This document shows, one piece after another, positions 47,991-60,300 of a DNA stretch of 64,000 nt. How positions within the stretch are numbered: position 1 is the stretch's first letter; each line of letters opens with the position of its first letter. The stretch is taken from the NCBI GenBank assembly GCA_018296165.2, contig JACKQL020000031.1, positions 434,001 through 498,000 of the forward strand, in the 5' to 3' direction. The notes under the pieces were generated by a model. It had not been told where the DNA came from. It was given only the letters and a program-made list of their open reading frames with translations, and ran no database searches. The DNA is from Termitomyces sp. T153 (lineage: Eukaryota; Basidiomycota; Agaricomycetes; Agaricales; Lyophyllaceae). Position numbers and translations under genes: made by a program.

Positions 47991-48033
47991 AAGTAATGGT
48001 CACGTTACCATTTTTTGACAAGTAGCGTAAGTC

Positions 48034-51000
48034 ATGTGGTCGGAATTTTCCTTCCTGGCGAGGAACTTGGGAGTCTCACCAGCGAGACGAGCAATTTTTG
48101 TTATCTTCGAACTGGCATTGTTCCCAAAAACTACTTCCAGACTCGTTGCCAGAAATGCAGCGAAGTCAGCAGATCCACTACGGAGGCTTCACTCATCTTC
48201 GAGATATCTAGTAATCCGTAATTTTTTCCTCGCGTCGGCCTGCCAAACTCAGACCAAACGTTCATTCTCTGCATCCGCTCAACATACAACTGACGATGAG
48301 ACAGAAGCGCTGTACACAAGCGCGAGTTTCTATCCATCATCCCATGCTCCATCCCCACCAAAAATTGGAACTCTCACAGCAGCTGAGGAGGAGTGGCTGC
48401 AGGAAAACCTACTCGAGTCGTCCTCCAGTATCCCACAACATCCTTTCGATCCAGAAATAAGGAAGGAACGCTTTGATTGGCGTTTTCGTGCTCCTTCCAG
48501 GATACCTAAACCCTTAACACCTGACACACAAACACGAAAGAAGTATACCAGAAGAAAACAGCCCGGCGCTGCAGTCCTCACTCAAAGTGATCCATTCTAC
48601 AACGCAGTAAACAACTACGAGAAACGGTGAGATTTTTGCTTTTGTCAAGTTCAAGGCTCACGGAGTGCCAGTTTTTTGAAACTTCTCGCTGCCGAGCAAG
48701 AAGAAGCCGAAGCAATTCTGAAAGAGCGCCTTTCAACTTGGAGCTTGGATCGTTTGAAGGAAGAGGGCTATTGTCTCACAAATCTCTCGGCATATTGGCT
48801 ACAAGAGAACCAGTTTGGCCGTCCGGTGGCATCATTTGCACTCGGTCCAGGCCTGGCTCTTCCTGACCACAAATTTGAGTATGTCGCTTTCCATTGTTCT
48901 TGGATTCTTCTCATGATCTACGCAGGAATGGTACTCAAGTGCTGATTTCGCGCATCGATCCCGTCCTCGAGGGTGATACGTTGATTAAAGGCTCCGTCGT
49001 ATCTTCAACCTCTTCACAACTCAAAATTTCATTTGCCGACATGTTTGGTGGAATAGATGAAGGGGAATGGCGAGTGGACGTTGGTCATTCCAGCATCATT
49101 TATGAACGCCTTCGTGAAGCTGTGTCGCATCTACATCACGATCCCACCGTTTATGAGGAAGCGAGCCATACAGACCCTCAACCTATAATGGTCGGAACGC
49201 ACCTTCGTGACGTGCTGCTCAGAACGTTTGAACCCCTGGAGGAGGAAGAATCGCCTGCTCATGTCGGGCTGCAAGCGGCAGATGAGGTTACATATCTACC
49301 CCGTGAAAAACTCGAACATTCTTGGATAGGGACCACTGGGTCGAGCCAATCTGGTGCTTTCAAAGATGATATACGAATACAAAGTTGGGCTAGACGGTAC
49401 ACAGAACAGAACCCTGTCGTGATAGAGGGTGATCCAGTCCTAACTGGGCTAAATGCGACGCAGCTCAGGGCAGTAGCGATGATGATTGGCCAGAGAATAA
49501 GTCTCATACAAGGTGTAGATTGTGGTTTCATCGGAATTTTTCTTTGTGTCCCTCATGTCCTGTTCATTTCAGCCACCTGGAACCGGAAAGACGAAAACCA
49601 TCATTGAGGCCGTCAAATTGCTCAAGGTGCGACTGATGTCTGAATCATATGTCACTGCCATTTTGAAGTTCTAGTCTAGGTCCATTTTCAAGTCCCTCAC
49701 CCGATCTTGGTCTGTACATATACGAATGTCGCAGTAGACAATCTTGTCGAAGGACTTGTCCAATCTGGTGTCAAAGCTCTGCGCGTCGGATCTGGCAGCA
49801 GTGTACGCTCATCAATCACTCAGTATACTCTTGATCACAAATTATCTGAGCATCCATCAACTCCTCTACTTCAGAGGGTTGTTAAAGACATCGACGATCT
49901 CACTCGCAGGATTGACGATTTGAAGGAACGTCTTGACGCAACAATACAACAGACCGGTCGCCGAGCACAACAGAAGGCGGAAAACATGACACGAGGGCTC
50001 CTAGCTCTGACTGCGAATCTACAGGCGCTCAAATCAAAGAAGTACGCTTTGAGTCAAGAAATGTTGAGGGACGTCCTTTCAGATGCGGATGTGGTCAGTT
50101 GCTATGCTGGCTCGAACTTTAATATTTTGAAACTCAATGGAGCATGTGTAGATCTGCACGACGTGTATCACTTCTGCTTGCATGGCACTAAAAGTAACTG
50201 ACTTTCCTGTTGTATTCCTGGATGAGGCATCGATGTCAACAGAACCTGCTTCTTTGATTCCAATCATGAAAGGAGTACGTTCCTTTCTTGAAATGCCCCG
50301 TAGGGAGTTGACTAACAGCTTCGACTTCAAGTCTCGTCAAGTTGCCCTCATTGGGGACCATAAACAACTACCACCTGTGATCACGAGTCCCGAGGCTCAA
50401 GCACTAGGTCTCGGCCTTAGTCTTTTCGAGCGCCTGACGCAGGAAGGGAGTATGTTCTATCGTATTTCAATCTTCTCAATAGTCTTATGTTTATGATTGT
50501 TTCTCTTAGTGGTGCCTTCTATCATGCTGGATACGCAATACCGGATGCACCCCGCCATCTCCCGTTTTCCGTCCTCGGAATTTTATGATCATGCCCTTCA
50601 GGATGGCACCGTCGATGCTGTCGGTAACGCTCATGAGGGCTTATCTCCCCCGAGCTCTCAACATCTAAGGGGAGATGCGACAGGTAACCGACCATCAGTA
50701 ATTTTCATCGACCATTCAGGCGCAGAATCCATGAAGGAACGCAGTCGTGTCAATCACAATGAGGCACATATTGTCGCTAGTATTGTCGAGGATCTTCTTC
50801 TCAATAATCCCGTGAGTGTTTACCCCTACTATAACTATGGTTCCTTGTGGTTGACATCTCCACAGCAGCTCATGGGACGCGACATTGGCATTATTGCACC
50901 ATACGTTGCGCAGATATCACTCCTTATTCGGCTCTTCAACCGTGATGCCAAGTACAAGCAGCGATTCCGTGATGTTCTGGGTGACCACCGTGCGATGCAG

Positions 51001-51426
51001 CTTGCCAATGTTGAAATCAAGACCGTGGACGGCTTTGAAGGTCGCGAGAAGGATGTCATCATCTTTTCGACGGTGCGAAATAATTCAGGTGGTTATATTG
51101 GTTTCCTAGCGGACAGGAGGCGACTTAATGTTGGCCTTACGCGTGCGAGAAGAGGGCTGTTCGTGGTCGGCAATTTGACGACCTTGGAAAGAGGTAAGCG
51201 AACGTCGTCAGAAAGGGAGAAGGAAGTGCTGGGGAGTATCATGGCTCCTAAAGCCCGGGACAAAGAAGGGAAGGACAAAGGTGCTGCTTCTTGGAGACGT
51301 TATGTGAAATATTTGGCGGAGCATGGATTAGTGGTAAAGTTGGAGGGTGATGCGCTTGGAGAAGCCTTGTACGGCAATCTCAACGCTGTGAAGACGGGTG
51401 TGGTGACGGCAATTGCTAATGCATAA
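48034..51426 (+). CDS. SF1B (UPF1/IGHMBP2-like) helicase with probable mitochondrial presequence
   Basis: The helicase core is complete in order: [22 protein letters not shown] (Walker A, split by an intron near 49512-49569), CTYTNVAVDNLVEGL (Ia), VVFLDEASMSTEPASL (motif II, DEAS), ALIGDHKQLPPVI (III), LDTQYRMHPAIS (IV), VEIKTVDGFEGREKDVIIFS (V) and RLNVGLTRARRGLFVVGN (VI). Early exons are 48034-48626 and 48672-48877, then from about 48926. A helical linker with DLTRRIDDLKERLDATIQQ lies between Ia and II, as in IGHMBP2-type helicases. The first 85 residues are Arg/Ser-rich with few acids and contain KRSFSASA, suggesting mitochondrial import; that is inference. The ATG at 48034 lies only about 30 bp from the CpG-free transposon edge. 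The stop is at 51424-51426. Nucleic acid substrate is unknown. Confidence 0.9.
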
Positions 51427-54056
51427 ATTTTAACCGAGTTTAATAATGGTAGATTATCATGTTCTTGTAGGGACTTCTAACTTTCGTACAATAGGATCAG
51501 GTAACGATGGTGCGTTGCATTCTCTTTCGGCCGAGTTGCATTGTCAGATTTATTGCCTATGCTCTATAAGGGTTGGTAACTTTCGTTTTTTTTAGATAGA
51601 TAGCACTGTATGTATGACGTTGATAGGTAGCTAGACATACGTGTCCCGCCGTCCTTTAGATCACCACGTCTGGGTCCTGCCTATGTTATGATTCAACGTT
51701 CAGAGCTGATGATTTTTCACTGGTTTTGAACATTGTCTCTCTGCGTTTCTGTTGAGATCACCAGCTCTCTTCTCTAGGAACAGTTCATAGAATTAGTTCT
51801 TGTACTCTGTAAATTCATGTAACATCCTTAGCGCCTACTTTCCATCTGTCAGAAAAGAAGCGAACAGAAACTCAAATATCCGCATCCTGTACACTGATAC
51901 ACAACCGCCATACCTCGCTCCCTACTCTACCCTGGGACATTCTTGAAACTCTGGGATAGATTAGAAATCGATAGACTAGGTCCTTCAATTTGATCGATAT
52001 GCAGTTTTTGATTGCCGGGCCGACGATGTCTCCTCAGGCTGGTTGACCTTCGGTTTTGGGATACATAGAAAAGCCCTCGCCACGGTTCGAGTATCTTTCA
52101 TTACTCACTGCTACCAAGATCATGGAGGACAGATTCATATTATTATTATGTACATAGTACACGGTACATATTGAGCTGGGAGAGGATGTTTTGTGTATCA
52201 TGGGGCATGCTGAAAGCTTAATCTGCCCTTACGTAAATTCGGGAGAGTCGGTACGGTTTTGATCAACTTTGTGGATTTGTTGGTGCGCGACGCCGAGAGG
52301 CAATCGTTGTTGAATTCAAACTACCTAATCACTAAGTTATGGAGACAGCATAAATTGTTTTTGTTCGGACGCCACTTGTTATCACATAACAAGCAGAACA
52401 GAGGGCTTAGTTTCGGTCTTACAGTAGCATTAATCGATCTTGCTGAGCCACAACATGGGAAGAGACGGGATCGGAAGACACAAGTTGCCTGCCAATTGAG
52501 ATCAGTTGACATAATTGACTTGGCCTTGGCTCCGAGTCGGTGACACCGTGAAAGGCCTCGGGTCGGCCTCTGGTATGGGCATTGCTTTCGCTGGACGTCA
52601 ATATTCAATGTGAACGTCAGAGTCCATTCTGGCGCGGTGAAAAACAAGATGACCGCATTTAAATTGTTGACTTTCGGACGCTGAGCGCTGAGGCCTGAGG
52701 GTCAAAACGTTGAAGCTGAGGCCTAATTTCATAACAGTATGCAATTCCGTGGTGATGGTGTTGTCAAATATTTTTCTTATGTTCTCCCATCCTCAAAGTT
52801 GTCTGGATCATTTTACCAAGCCTTCTGCACCTTTCCCGAATTCAGGGTTGCACAGATGGGGATTGTTTCCATTCTCTCGATGCTTGCCATATCCTATCCT
52901 CCGCAGCGGCGCAGCCGTCAAAATGTCGTAACTAAGCGTTGGCTAGGCGAGAAAACTATCTGCTGTGCGGATAAGGCGCATTGACGAATGCTATATGATC
53001 GTGTGCTCAGTAAATCAGTCCGGTTACTAAATTTCTTGTTTTCCATCAAGTTTCCTCAACCACACCTGATGCCTTCGGATGATAGAGCAAATGTCTCGCG
53101 TCTCAGCCGCCCTCAGTATTGAATCGATGTCTTTTGCCACGGTATTGATGATGATCGAAATCTGAGTGAGCTATATTTAGAAGCCTCGGAGTGGCCTTGC
53201 GCGATCGGAGAGGCGCGTTATTGGAACAAGATCCAGAAAAGTGGCCACATTGAATTGTTAGGGCATCACTCGCTGCGGCGCGTATGTTTTATCATGGTCG
53301 AGTTTGCCAATTTGCTGCACAGTGAAACCAAACCGATCAGGCAGCTCGCTGAGATTAAACGCGTGAGATCCTGTACGTGCATAATTGCTTCCTGTTGCTT
53401 CTTGTCGAATGCAGCAAATGCAGGGCTGTCAACCGAAAGGATGACAGGAATCAGCGTTGATGTGGATGCTCATCATCTTCTCGCATGGGTCGTGATGACG
53501 TTCGGGGACAAGAAATTATCAGGGTCTTGACTCTGGGGCACACTTGTGTCGCCGAGGTGAAACGCGACGGAGAGTCGCATGGGTGGAGTTACTGAAAGTG
53601 GAAGTGCTGAAACAATGTGGGACGAAGAAATTGTATACGGGCCCGGAGGCTCGATCAAGGCTGCTCGGTTCCGTGCAAGAGAAGAGAGGGAAGCAGCTGG
53701 AAAATGGCAGGGGATGGCATTAACGTGTCGGGGAGATCAGGATCCACCGGGGCATAACAACAGGCACAGAAGAGGACGACAACAAATTTGGATTTTGAGA
53801 GGCGGTAGCCGGGCAACGCTAGTACAGTATAAGCCGATCATCCTTCCGATCTCGTTCAATTGAATGCAGAATGGCTTCAAATACCGCCAGGACACGTCCA
53901 GGTCGCCTCGACGATCGTCTTCCTTGCCCACTCCCGCGACGTCCACGTCGTTATTTATCACTAATCGTCGAGAACCACCCCCAAGCGACGATCAGCATTC
54001 ATCTCTGCTTCCTCTCATAAGAACATTGCTCGTCCTCCCATAAACCACCATCCACC
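51427..54056. other. Long intergenic region, no gene recognised
   Basis: 2.6 kb of CpG-rich, gene-like base composition but only short frames without recognisable domains or splice-linked extension. It holds a GC-rich inverted repeat near 52553-52572 (AGGCCTCGGGTCGGCCTC) and repeated GCTGAGGCCT motifs at about 52690 and 52716. No tRNA T-loop pattern was found. A candidate uORF at 53871 belongs to the next gene's leader. Confidence 0.5.
53871..54020 (+). CDS. Candidate upstream ORF, 49 codons
   Basis: An ATG-initiated frame (MASNTARTRPGRLDD...) of 49 codons ends with TAA at 54018-54020, 36 bp before the ATG of the zinc-finger gene. It is Arg/Pro-rich at the start. If the mRNA leader begins upstream of 53871 it would be a uORF; otherwise it is chance. 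Confidence 0.3.
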   Translation: MASNTARTRPGRLDDRLPCPLPRRPRRYLSLIVENHPQATISIHLCFLS

Positions 54057-56850
54057 ATGAATGTTCTTCCTTCAAAATCCAATCTCTTCCTCGACTTCGA
54101 CTCTCTCACCATTTCCTCTCATTCCCCCTCGTCCTCCTTCGACGACCGTCCTACTGTCATTGACACTTTTGCCCCCAAGCCTCTCCGCGACTTGTCCCCC
54201 ACCCCCAGCCCCACCCCGATGACTGGTGTGTCTCCATCGTCCTCGGCAAGCAGTGACTTTGAGTCGTACTTGTCGTCCCCGTCGCGCTTTTCCTACGAAG
54301 CGTTTGTTACAACTCGTTCGCGCGTTGTCCGGGTATGTGGCGTTACCGTGTGCTGTTCCCTGTTTGACGCGTTCTGCCATCAGCTGTACAATCTGCCACG
54401 CCTTGCAGAGTCATTCTTATCCGCCTTGTTTCTCCCGCAAAGTGTACGTCCATGATGCTTTGTTCCACCGCCACTGACCGTAATCCTTACTTTTGTGCCG
54501 CCAGAATCTCCGTGGACAACACCCTGAGCCCATCTCGCTGTGGACGACCAGCGAGGAGTATCCTGGATGCCGCCCAGACAGCATCTGGGCTGTCTTCAAG
54601 ACACATGAAGAGGTACGTCAAATTTCAGATGTGTCACGTGACGTCAGAGCGGGCGAACTTGATCAGATTGCGCCCACGAAGGCATTGTTCGGCCATTGCC
54701 CTGGTCCCCTGGTCCATGCTGCCTTTCATTTTGTCTCCCTTACTCTTCATTTCACTCAATGCTTTTGTCAATTTGTCTATATCCATCCATAGATGACTAA
54801 CCTTATTCTTCTCAGGCTGTTAGTGCCCTCTCTCTCTCAGGCCCGACCATGTCTGTCACTACCGCCCTCGAAAGTGATCTCGAGCCGTTTCACAAACTCC
54901 GGCGTTTTGTCCTGAATCCTCCCGTGAGTGCCCGTCGACTTATGTAACCTGCATCACCATCAATTCAAGACATGCCTAGCCGCCCCCGCCAACTCGTCTT
55001 TCAGCACCAAACTTGCCTCGTCTACGCGTATCACCATCCTGCTCTGACTTGCGCGCGTCTCGGCTGTCCTTCGATCACTCACCCAAGATGAGTGCTGGCG
55101 ATTACACACTCTCGACCAACCCTCCCAACCCAAGGACCAGTTTCAGACTTGGTGATTGGATGTGAGTGCCATTTCTAATCCACCGACACGAGACGACGCA
55201 TGTGTCTATTTTTACATCAATGTCTCGTTTACCTCGATCACTCGACTCATGACCACTCTAAACTCAATTCAATTCTCCAACAGATGCAACTCGCCGAAAT
55301 GTGCCGCACATAACTTTGGGTAAGTCTCTTCGTCATCGCCTTAAGACCATCCTGCCATTTGTCTCATCATTCACGACAACCATCATGCTGACTGCCTCGT
55401 TTCCTTGTATGATTTTGCACAGGCGCAACCTGACCTGCATAGGTTGTGGATGTCCACGCTCCAATGCGGGCACAACGTCCGGAGGACCACAGCAGCAGCA
55501 GCAGCAGCAGCCGTATCCGACAACTCGCACTCTTTCTTCGCCTCGATTTGCCTCTTACTCGGCCCCCTCGAATCCTCTGCCCAATCCTTCCGCTCAGCCT
55601 ACCTTGCCCCCGCAACAGCCAATCTACAGCTCATATAATCAGCCTCCCAAGTCTCTTCCGCGCCAGCAACAGCAGCATGTTTACCAGTCTTCTATGCAGG
55701 CACCGCCCGTCAAGTCCGTCCATCCTCTTTTGACTCCTTCCGGTCGGGCGTTCGCTGTGGGCGGAAAAGTTCAGAATATCTCCACTGACCCTCTGAACCC
55801 ATGCATCATGTATTGGCCAGACAATGAACCTTTTCCTGAACAAGGGCAGATCCGTCCTAGTAACCTCGTGGGTGTCCCAGTACGTACAAGCTGCCTCAGG
55901 TATTTGATTGATGTTATGTACCAACTCTTTCTTAGCAACCTCCCATCCTCAACACCGGCAACCGAGGACCTATTGCTCATGTATGTTTAATTTTGGACTT
56001 TCTTATGGTCTCCACTGACAGCGGCGTTCCCGATCGTCAGCAACCGGGTGATTGGGTTTGCTTGAAGTGCAATTATCTCAACTGGAGGCGAAGAAAGGTC
56101 TGCCAGACGTGTTTGCCTTGTATGTTATTGCTTTTCTTCGTACTTCTTAGTCAATTTACCGCTGGCTTGGTTTGATTAGATGCCGAGGGCAATGGTGATT
56201 CCATTTCTGCTGCTGTACAAGCAGAACGTATCGCGTTGTTGACGTCGGTCTTGGCACAAACTCAAGCACAGGCTGCTGCTCCTCATGCGCAGCTTCAGGC
56301 GCCTCGCTCTCATTCATTGACTCCACCTCAACAGAGATATGCCTTTGACGATGTATCACCCTTGCAGCCACCGATGCAGGTTCACCATGCTCCGGCTCAT
56401 CGTTCTCAGTCCCAATACGAGCTCAGGGCTCAGTACAATCGTGAGAGCAGTCCTATCTATCAGACCTCTGGCAATCGTCAGCGCCTACAACCTTCACCTC
56501 TGTATTCCACGGGTCCTGACTTCCATTCCCTGCCTGTCCACGCGCCAGCACCTTTGCTCCCGTCGTTCCTACAGGACATGGTCAAGTCGCCCTCCTTGTC
56601 GCCGACATCATCGTCTTCCGCCGATCTCTCCCTTGACGAGTATGATGAAGTGCCAACCAAGGTAGCCTTCCCCCGCGCGCACAATGCTGACGATGCGGTC
56701 AATGACTTACCCATCAGCAACATATGGCGTTTGGATGGCGAGGAGAGCAAGTCACTCTCGGCCTTTGCACTTCCTAACCGCCAGGATCTCATTGGGAGCG
56801 GCAAGAAGATTACCAGAGAGGTACCGCGTCTTCAAGCTATTACGTCGTGA
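54057..56850 (+). CDS. RanBP2-type zinc-finger RNA-binding protein (Nrp1-like)
   Basis: The start CACCATGA at 54057 has a good fungal context. Exon 1 is Ser/Pro-rich. Exons 2-4 form an RRM-like domain: VVRLYNLPRLAESFLSALF (RNP2-like), ISLWTTSEEYPG and DSIWAVFKTHEEAVSALSL (RNP1 region). Two RanBP2 zinc fingers follow: RLGDWICNSPKCAAHNFGRN then LTCIGCGCP (about 55150-55460), and QPGDWVCLKCNYLNWRRRKV then CQTCLP (about 56040-56120). A polyGln run (55490-55510) and a Gln/Pro-rich linker lie between them. The C-terminal 200 residues are Ser/Pro-rich, ending RLQAITS. RRM plus two RanBP2 fingers is the layout of yeast Nrp1, a stress-granule RNA-binding protein; orthology is inferred. About eight introns are present; several inner boundaries are approximate. 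Confidence 0.8.
55490..55510 (+). repeat. CAG microsatellite coding polyGln
   Basis: Seven CAG triplets encode a Gln run just after the first zinc finger. Length may vary between strains. Confidence 0.85.
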
Positions 56851-57374
56851 TCCGTTTGTGTGTGTATACTTTTTGTTATGACGCCATTCTCGCTGACTTA
56901 CCTGTTCCTGAAGTCTCTGAAAATTTCCACTTGCATCATTCTGTATTACGAAAGATTCAGCGGGGTTTACCGAATGTCGTTCTCTTCAAAACATACCGGG
57001 AGAGAGATGCGTTTCGTGTGTATATGGAAGGTGGAGAAGGGATATTCTGATTATTTTTTCTTCACAAGCGTATTGGGGACGATTTTGTGCCTTTTTTTTT
57101 GGAACTTTCCTCTTATCCTACTGAATGTGTCTGGTAATCTCTAGCAACTTAGATATGTATACGTTTTGGTGGTCGACGCTTGTACCATAGTGGATACACT
57201 CTTTGTGGTTATTCGAGTATTTAAAAACAAATTGTTGTTATTCGTCTGTACAAACTTGAGAATAGTCAAAAGAGTAATTGCGGAAGGAGAAACAACCAAA
57301 AACAATTTGGTCGCGTCAAACGACGCGTGACAGACTTTGGTCTATCATCAATTGTTAACAATGTGCCACTAGCC
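56851..57374. other. Spacer between the zinc-finger gene and APC1
   Basis: 524 bp with no supported gene; it holds the 3' flank of the zinc-finger gene and the APC1 promoter. Pyrimidine and T runs occur at 57050-57110. Confidence 0.45.
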
Positions 57375-60300
57375 ATGACCACGCCAATCTCCTTTCCCTT
57401 GCAGGGACCAGCAACGTCCTCAGCTCATGAATACCTCTCTCGTACGACGCGAACATACCCCCCGCCGCATCAATCAGACCTACTGAAAGCGATCCGAACT
57501 GCCCTACGGGGCTCGGATACAGAGTCCATATCGACAATCCAGTCGACTTCGTTTCTCGATGAAGAAGAGCCACAGACAGTGGACGAGCTGACGTGGAATG
57601 CACATACGGTGGTACTGAGTCAAGGAGGGGTGATGAGGAAGAAATGGAACTTTGAGGAAGAGGGTCAGGCCATTCAATGGGCGTGTATCGGCTGGCTTGA
57701 GCAAATTATACCCGCAAACCCTGCCACATCTCATTTTTCAGGTCATTACTCGTCGTCGGATGACCCTCCTCCACGTCGCCCTGGCCCTGATGAACGACCT
57801 ACTTTTGGGCCATTTGCCCAGGTTCACCAGAACTCTGTACCAGACCTGGGAAAGCTGACGCGTGTTTCTGCGGTCTTTGTCTTTCTGCGGAGTATTGGAA
57901 GAATATTCTTGAAGAATGGTCTCGAATACACCTTTGCCCTTCCGTTCATCGTTCGAAAAGCCTGGCCATTGTCCCCTCACGGTGTGTTGATTCAGCGCGT
58001 GCTAGAACCTAGCGAATTCAGGGAGGCCGAGGTCACAGGCGATGCGGTACTTCCTACCATCTTCTCTGTGACTAGCCCGTTTTCTGAGGCCGGAACTGTT
58101 GGTTTGACTACGGGCATCATAGGGGGGCTTCGAGGAGAGGGGACGCCGTCGCTCAAGGATGAAGATGAGAATTGTACAAAACCACTAAAATCTGTTGCTC
58201 CTACTGAGATGGTCGTTTGGACTTCTCACCGTGGTCCAGCATCGAAAGACGATGTGCTAGTTACTGTCGACGTTGAGACAAACCAGCTCTCTGTGTGGCG
58301 CTATGTATACATCAAGCCAAAAGATACCCCAGTGCCTCTAGGACAGATACGCGCAGGGGTTTCCACAAAAAAACGACAGTCTTTGGCCGACGTAGAGAGG
58401 CGCAGATCCTCTGCAATGTTTAGTGATATTCGACATCAAATGTCACCTACATTACGCCCAAGGGAACAATCTCCTACACCTCAGTTTGGGAGTTTTCCTG
58501 ACCTTCCACCCTTCTCCGCTCTTCCGGGTATGCCGCCTGCTCTTTCTACAACAACTATGGCGTCTCTCGTCACCGGTGAATCATCCCAAAGGTCGGGTCC
58601 TATCAAAGGCCGACGCAATTCCTTGACAAGGAATGATTTGAGTGTAACTATGGATCGGATGGTTCTTGGCGGAAGGTTCGATGGCGATCTGGGTCTCCTT
58701 CCAATTGAGCATGGTAGGATGAAGGCAGCCTACTGGATGGAGCGTATATACACTCAGAATTTGACTACTGACGAGTAGGTTCCATTCTCATCTATGGGGG
58801 CTGGTTCTTCGATATTAACAATTTTCCAGCGCTCAGTCATGGAGGTCTATCTCGGTTGCACTTTTCGATGATCGTTATGATGGCGTTTCTTCGCGATCGC
58901 TCATAGCCATATGTTTACCCCATTCTCAATGCGCATTCTTGTTGTCTCTTGCTCCTAGCCCTGACAATACCCTGAAAGCAATCCCTCTTACCCATATCCC
59001 CGCTATCTCAGTCACATCGCTTCGCGCTACTAGAGAAAATGTTTGGGATCTCCTTATCGTCAAACCTGATCATAAATTGGCGATTATTATGCATGGTACG
59101 CAGGAATTACCTATACAGCTGGGTTGCTTGCAGAGGTCCACATCCATCGCTGATGACAACAGTATGCAAGTTGACTCGAACACTCCTTCGTCTGTTGACC
59201 ATGGACCCATTGTTGCTGTGCATAGTGGTCATTCCTCCACTGTTACAGTAACATTCAAGGACGGCTGGAAGGAACGTGTAACCATTGACCTTGTTCCTCA
59301 TGATCCTCTTATCTCTCAGTGCATGCAGATCCTTTCATTGATCCTTCCGTCTGATTACATATTTGCTCTGCATACAATGTTCCTACAAAGATGGTCAGCA
59401 AGTGGTCGTCCTACTGCCAACGGTGCCGATTTCGCACAATTTTCAGATACCTTTTTTTCTTGTTTCCTCCTGCCCTACGGGGCCTGTCCAGTTGACGATA
59501 GACCGTGGTCCATGCTTGGGCTTTCACCGTCTCATGACCGATTTATCGATGACCCCGCACTGAGAGGACTTGAAATGCCTCCAACGGCTCCTCCCAAAAA
59601 CTCTGTAATATCGCCAGCAGAGAAGAGAAAACCTCATTTTCTGATGGCTCCAGCTCTCTGGGCTCTGCACGCCCTTGGTGAGAACCTCAGACTAATAATT
59701 GACCAATATCAGTCTTTGATTAGACTGGTGCCCTTAATTTGTGGAGTTGCTCAGGGGGTGCGTCCAGAGTGGGTGGACTATTGGAAGCGTCTCTGTCCTG
59801 ATGCGGCGCTGCCATGGCCGTCGCCCGCGACTACAGGTTGGTTGTGTGCTCGTTACCTGTCCTCTACTCCTCTGACGCGTGCGCGACTCGTCAGAGATCG
59901 AATTTGTTGACGATCGCCTACCCGTTTGGCCCCCAGATATTTCTGCTATACTTTACGGGCGCATTAGTAATCCAGAATGGCAGGTCCCATGGGATACACA
60001 AGAAGTGGCCGTGCGATTTGGCATTGCACCGGCGTATACCTATGGACAACTTGACCCACTTTCAGCACTTCAGCATCTCACCAGTATCTACAAGTGTCTT
60101 GCAGACAAGAGCGTGCCGCAAATTCAGAAGAGAGCGGAGAATGCGATGTTCCTCATGGTCAACGCCAATCTCAGCCACGAGTTCTTGTCCCGTCTTCCTA
60201 TTGGCATTGCTGCACCTCTTCGAGAGGCGGCCAGGACATGTCAGCTGGCGCCACCTGGGGACTGGCCCTTGGCTGCCTATCGCGCCATTGGAAGAAACGA

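Noticed and set aside
22000..48000. Ascomycete-type repeat-induced point mutation as the cause of decay
   Set aside because: The losses are specific to CG (to CA/TG) rather than general C to T at CpA; many CA and TG remain and the Helitron comparison shows CpG-only change.
52075..52100. GGTTCGAG as a tRNA T-loop
   Set aside because: The flanks do not form a T-stem and no D-arm or acceptor stem is found.
57327..57374. APC1 starting at 57327
   Set aside because: That codon is GTG; the first in-frame ATG is 57375.
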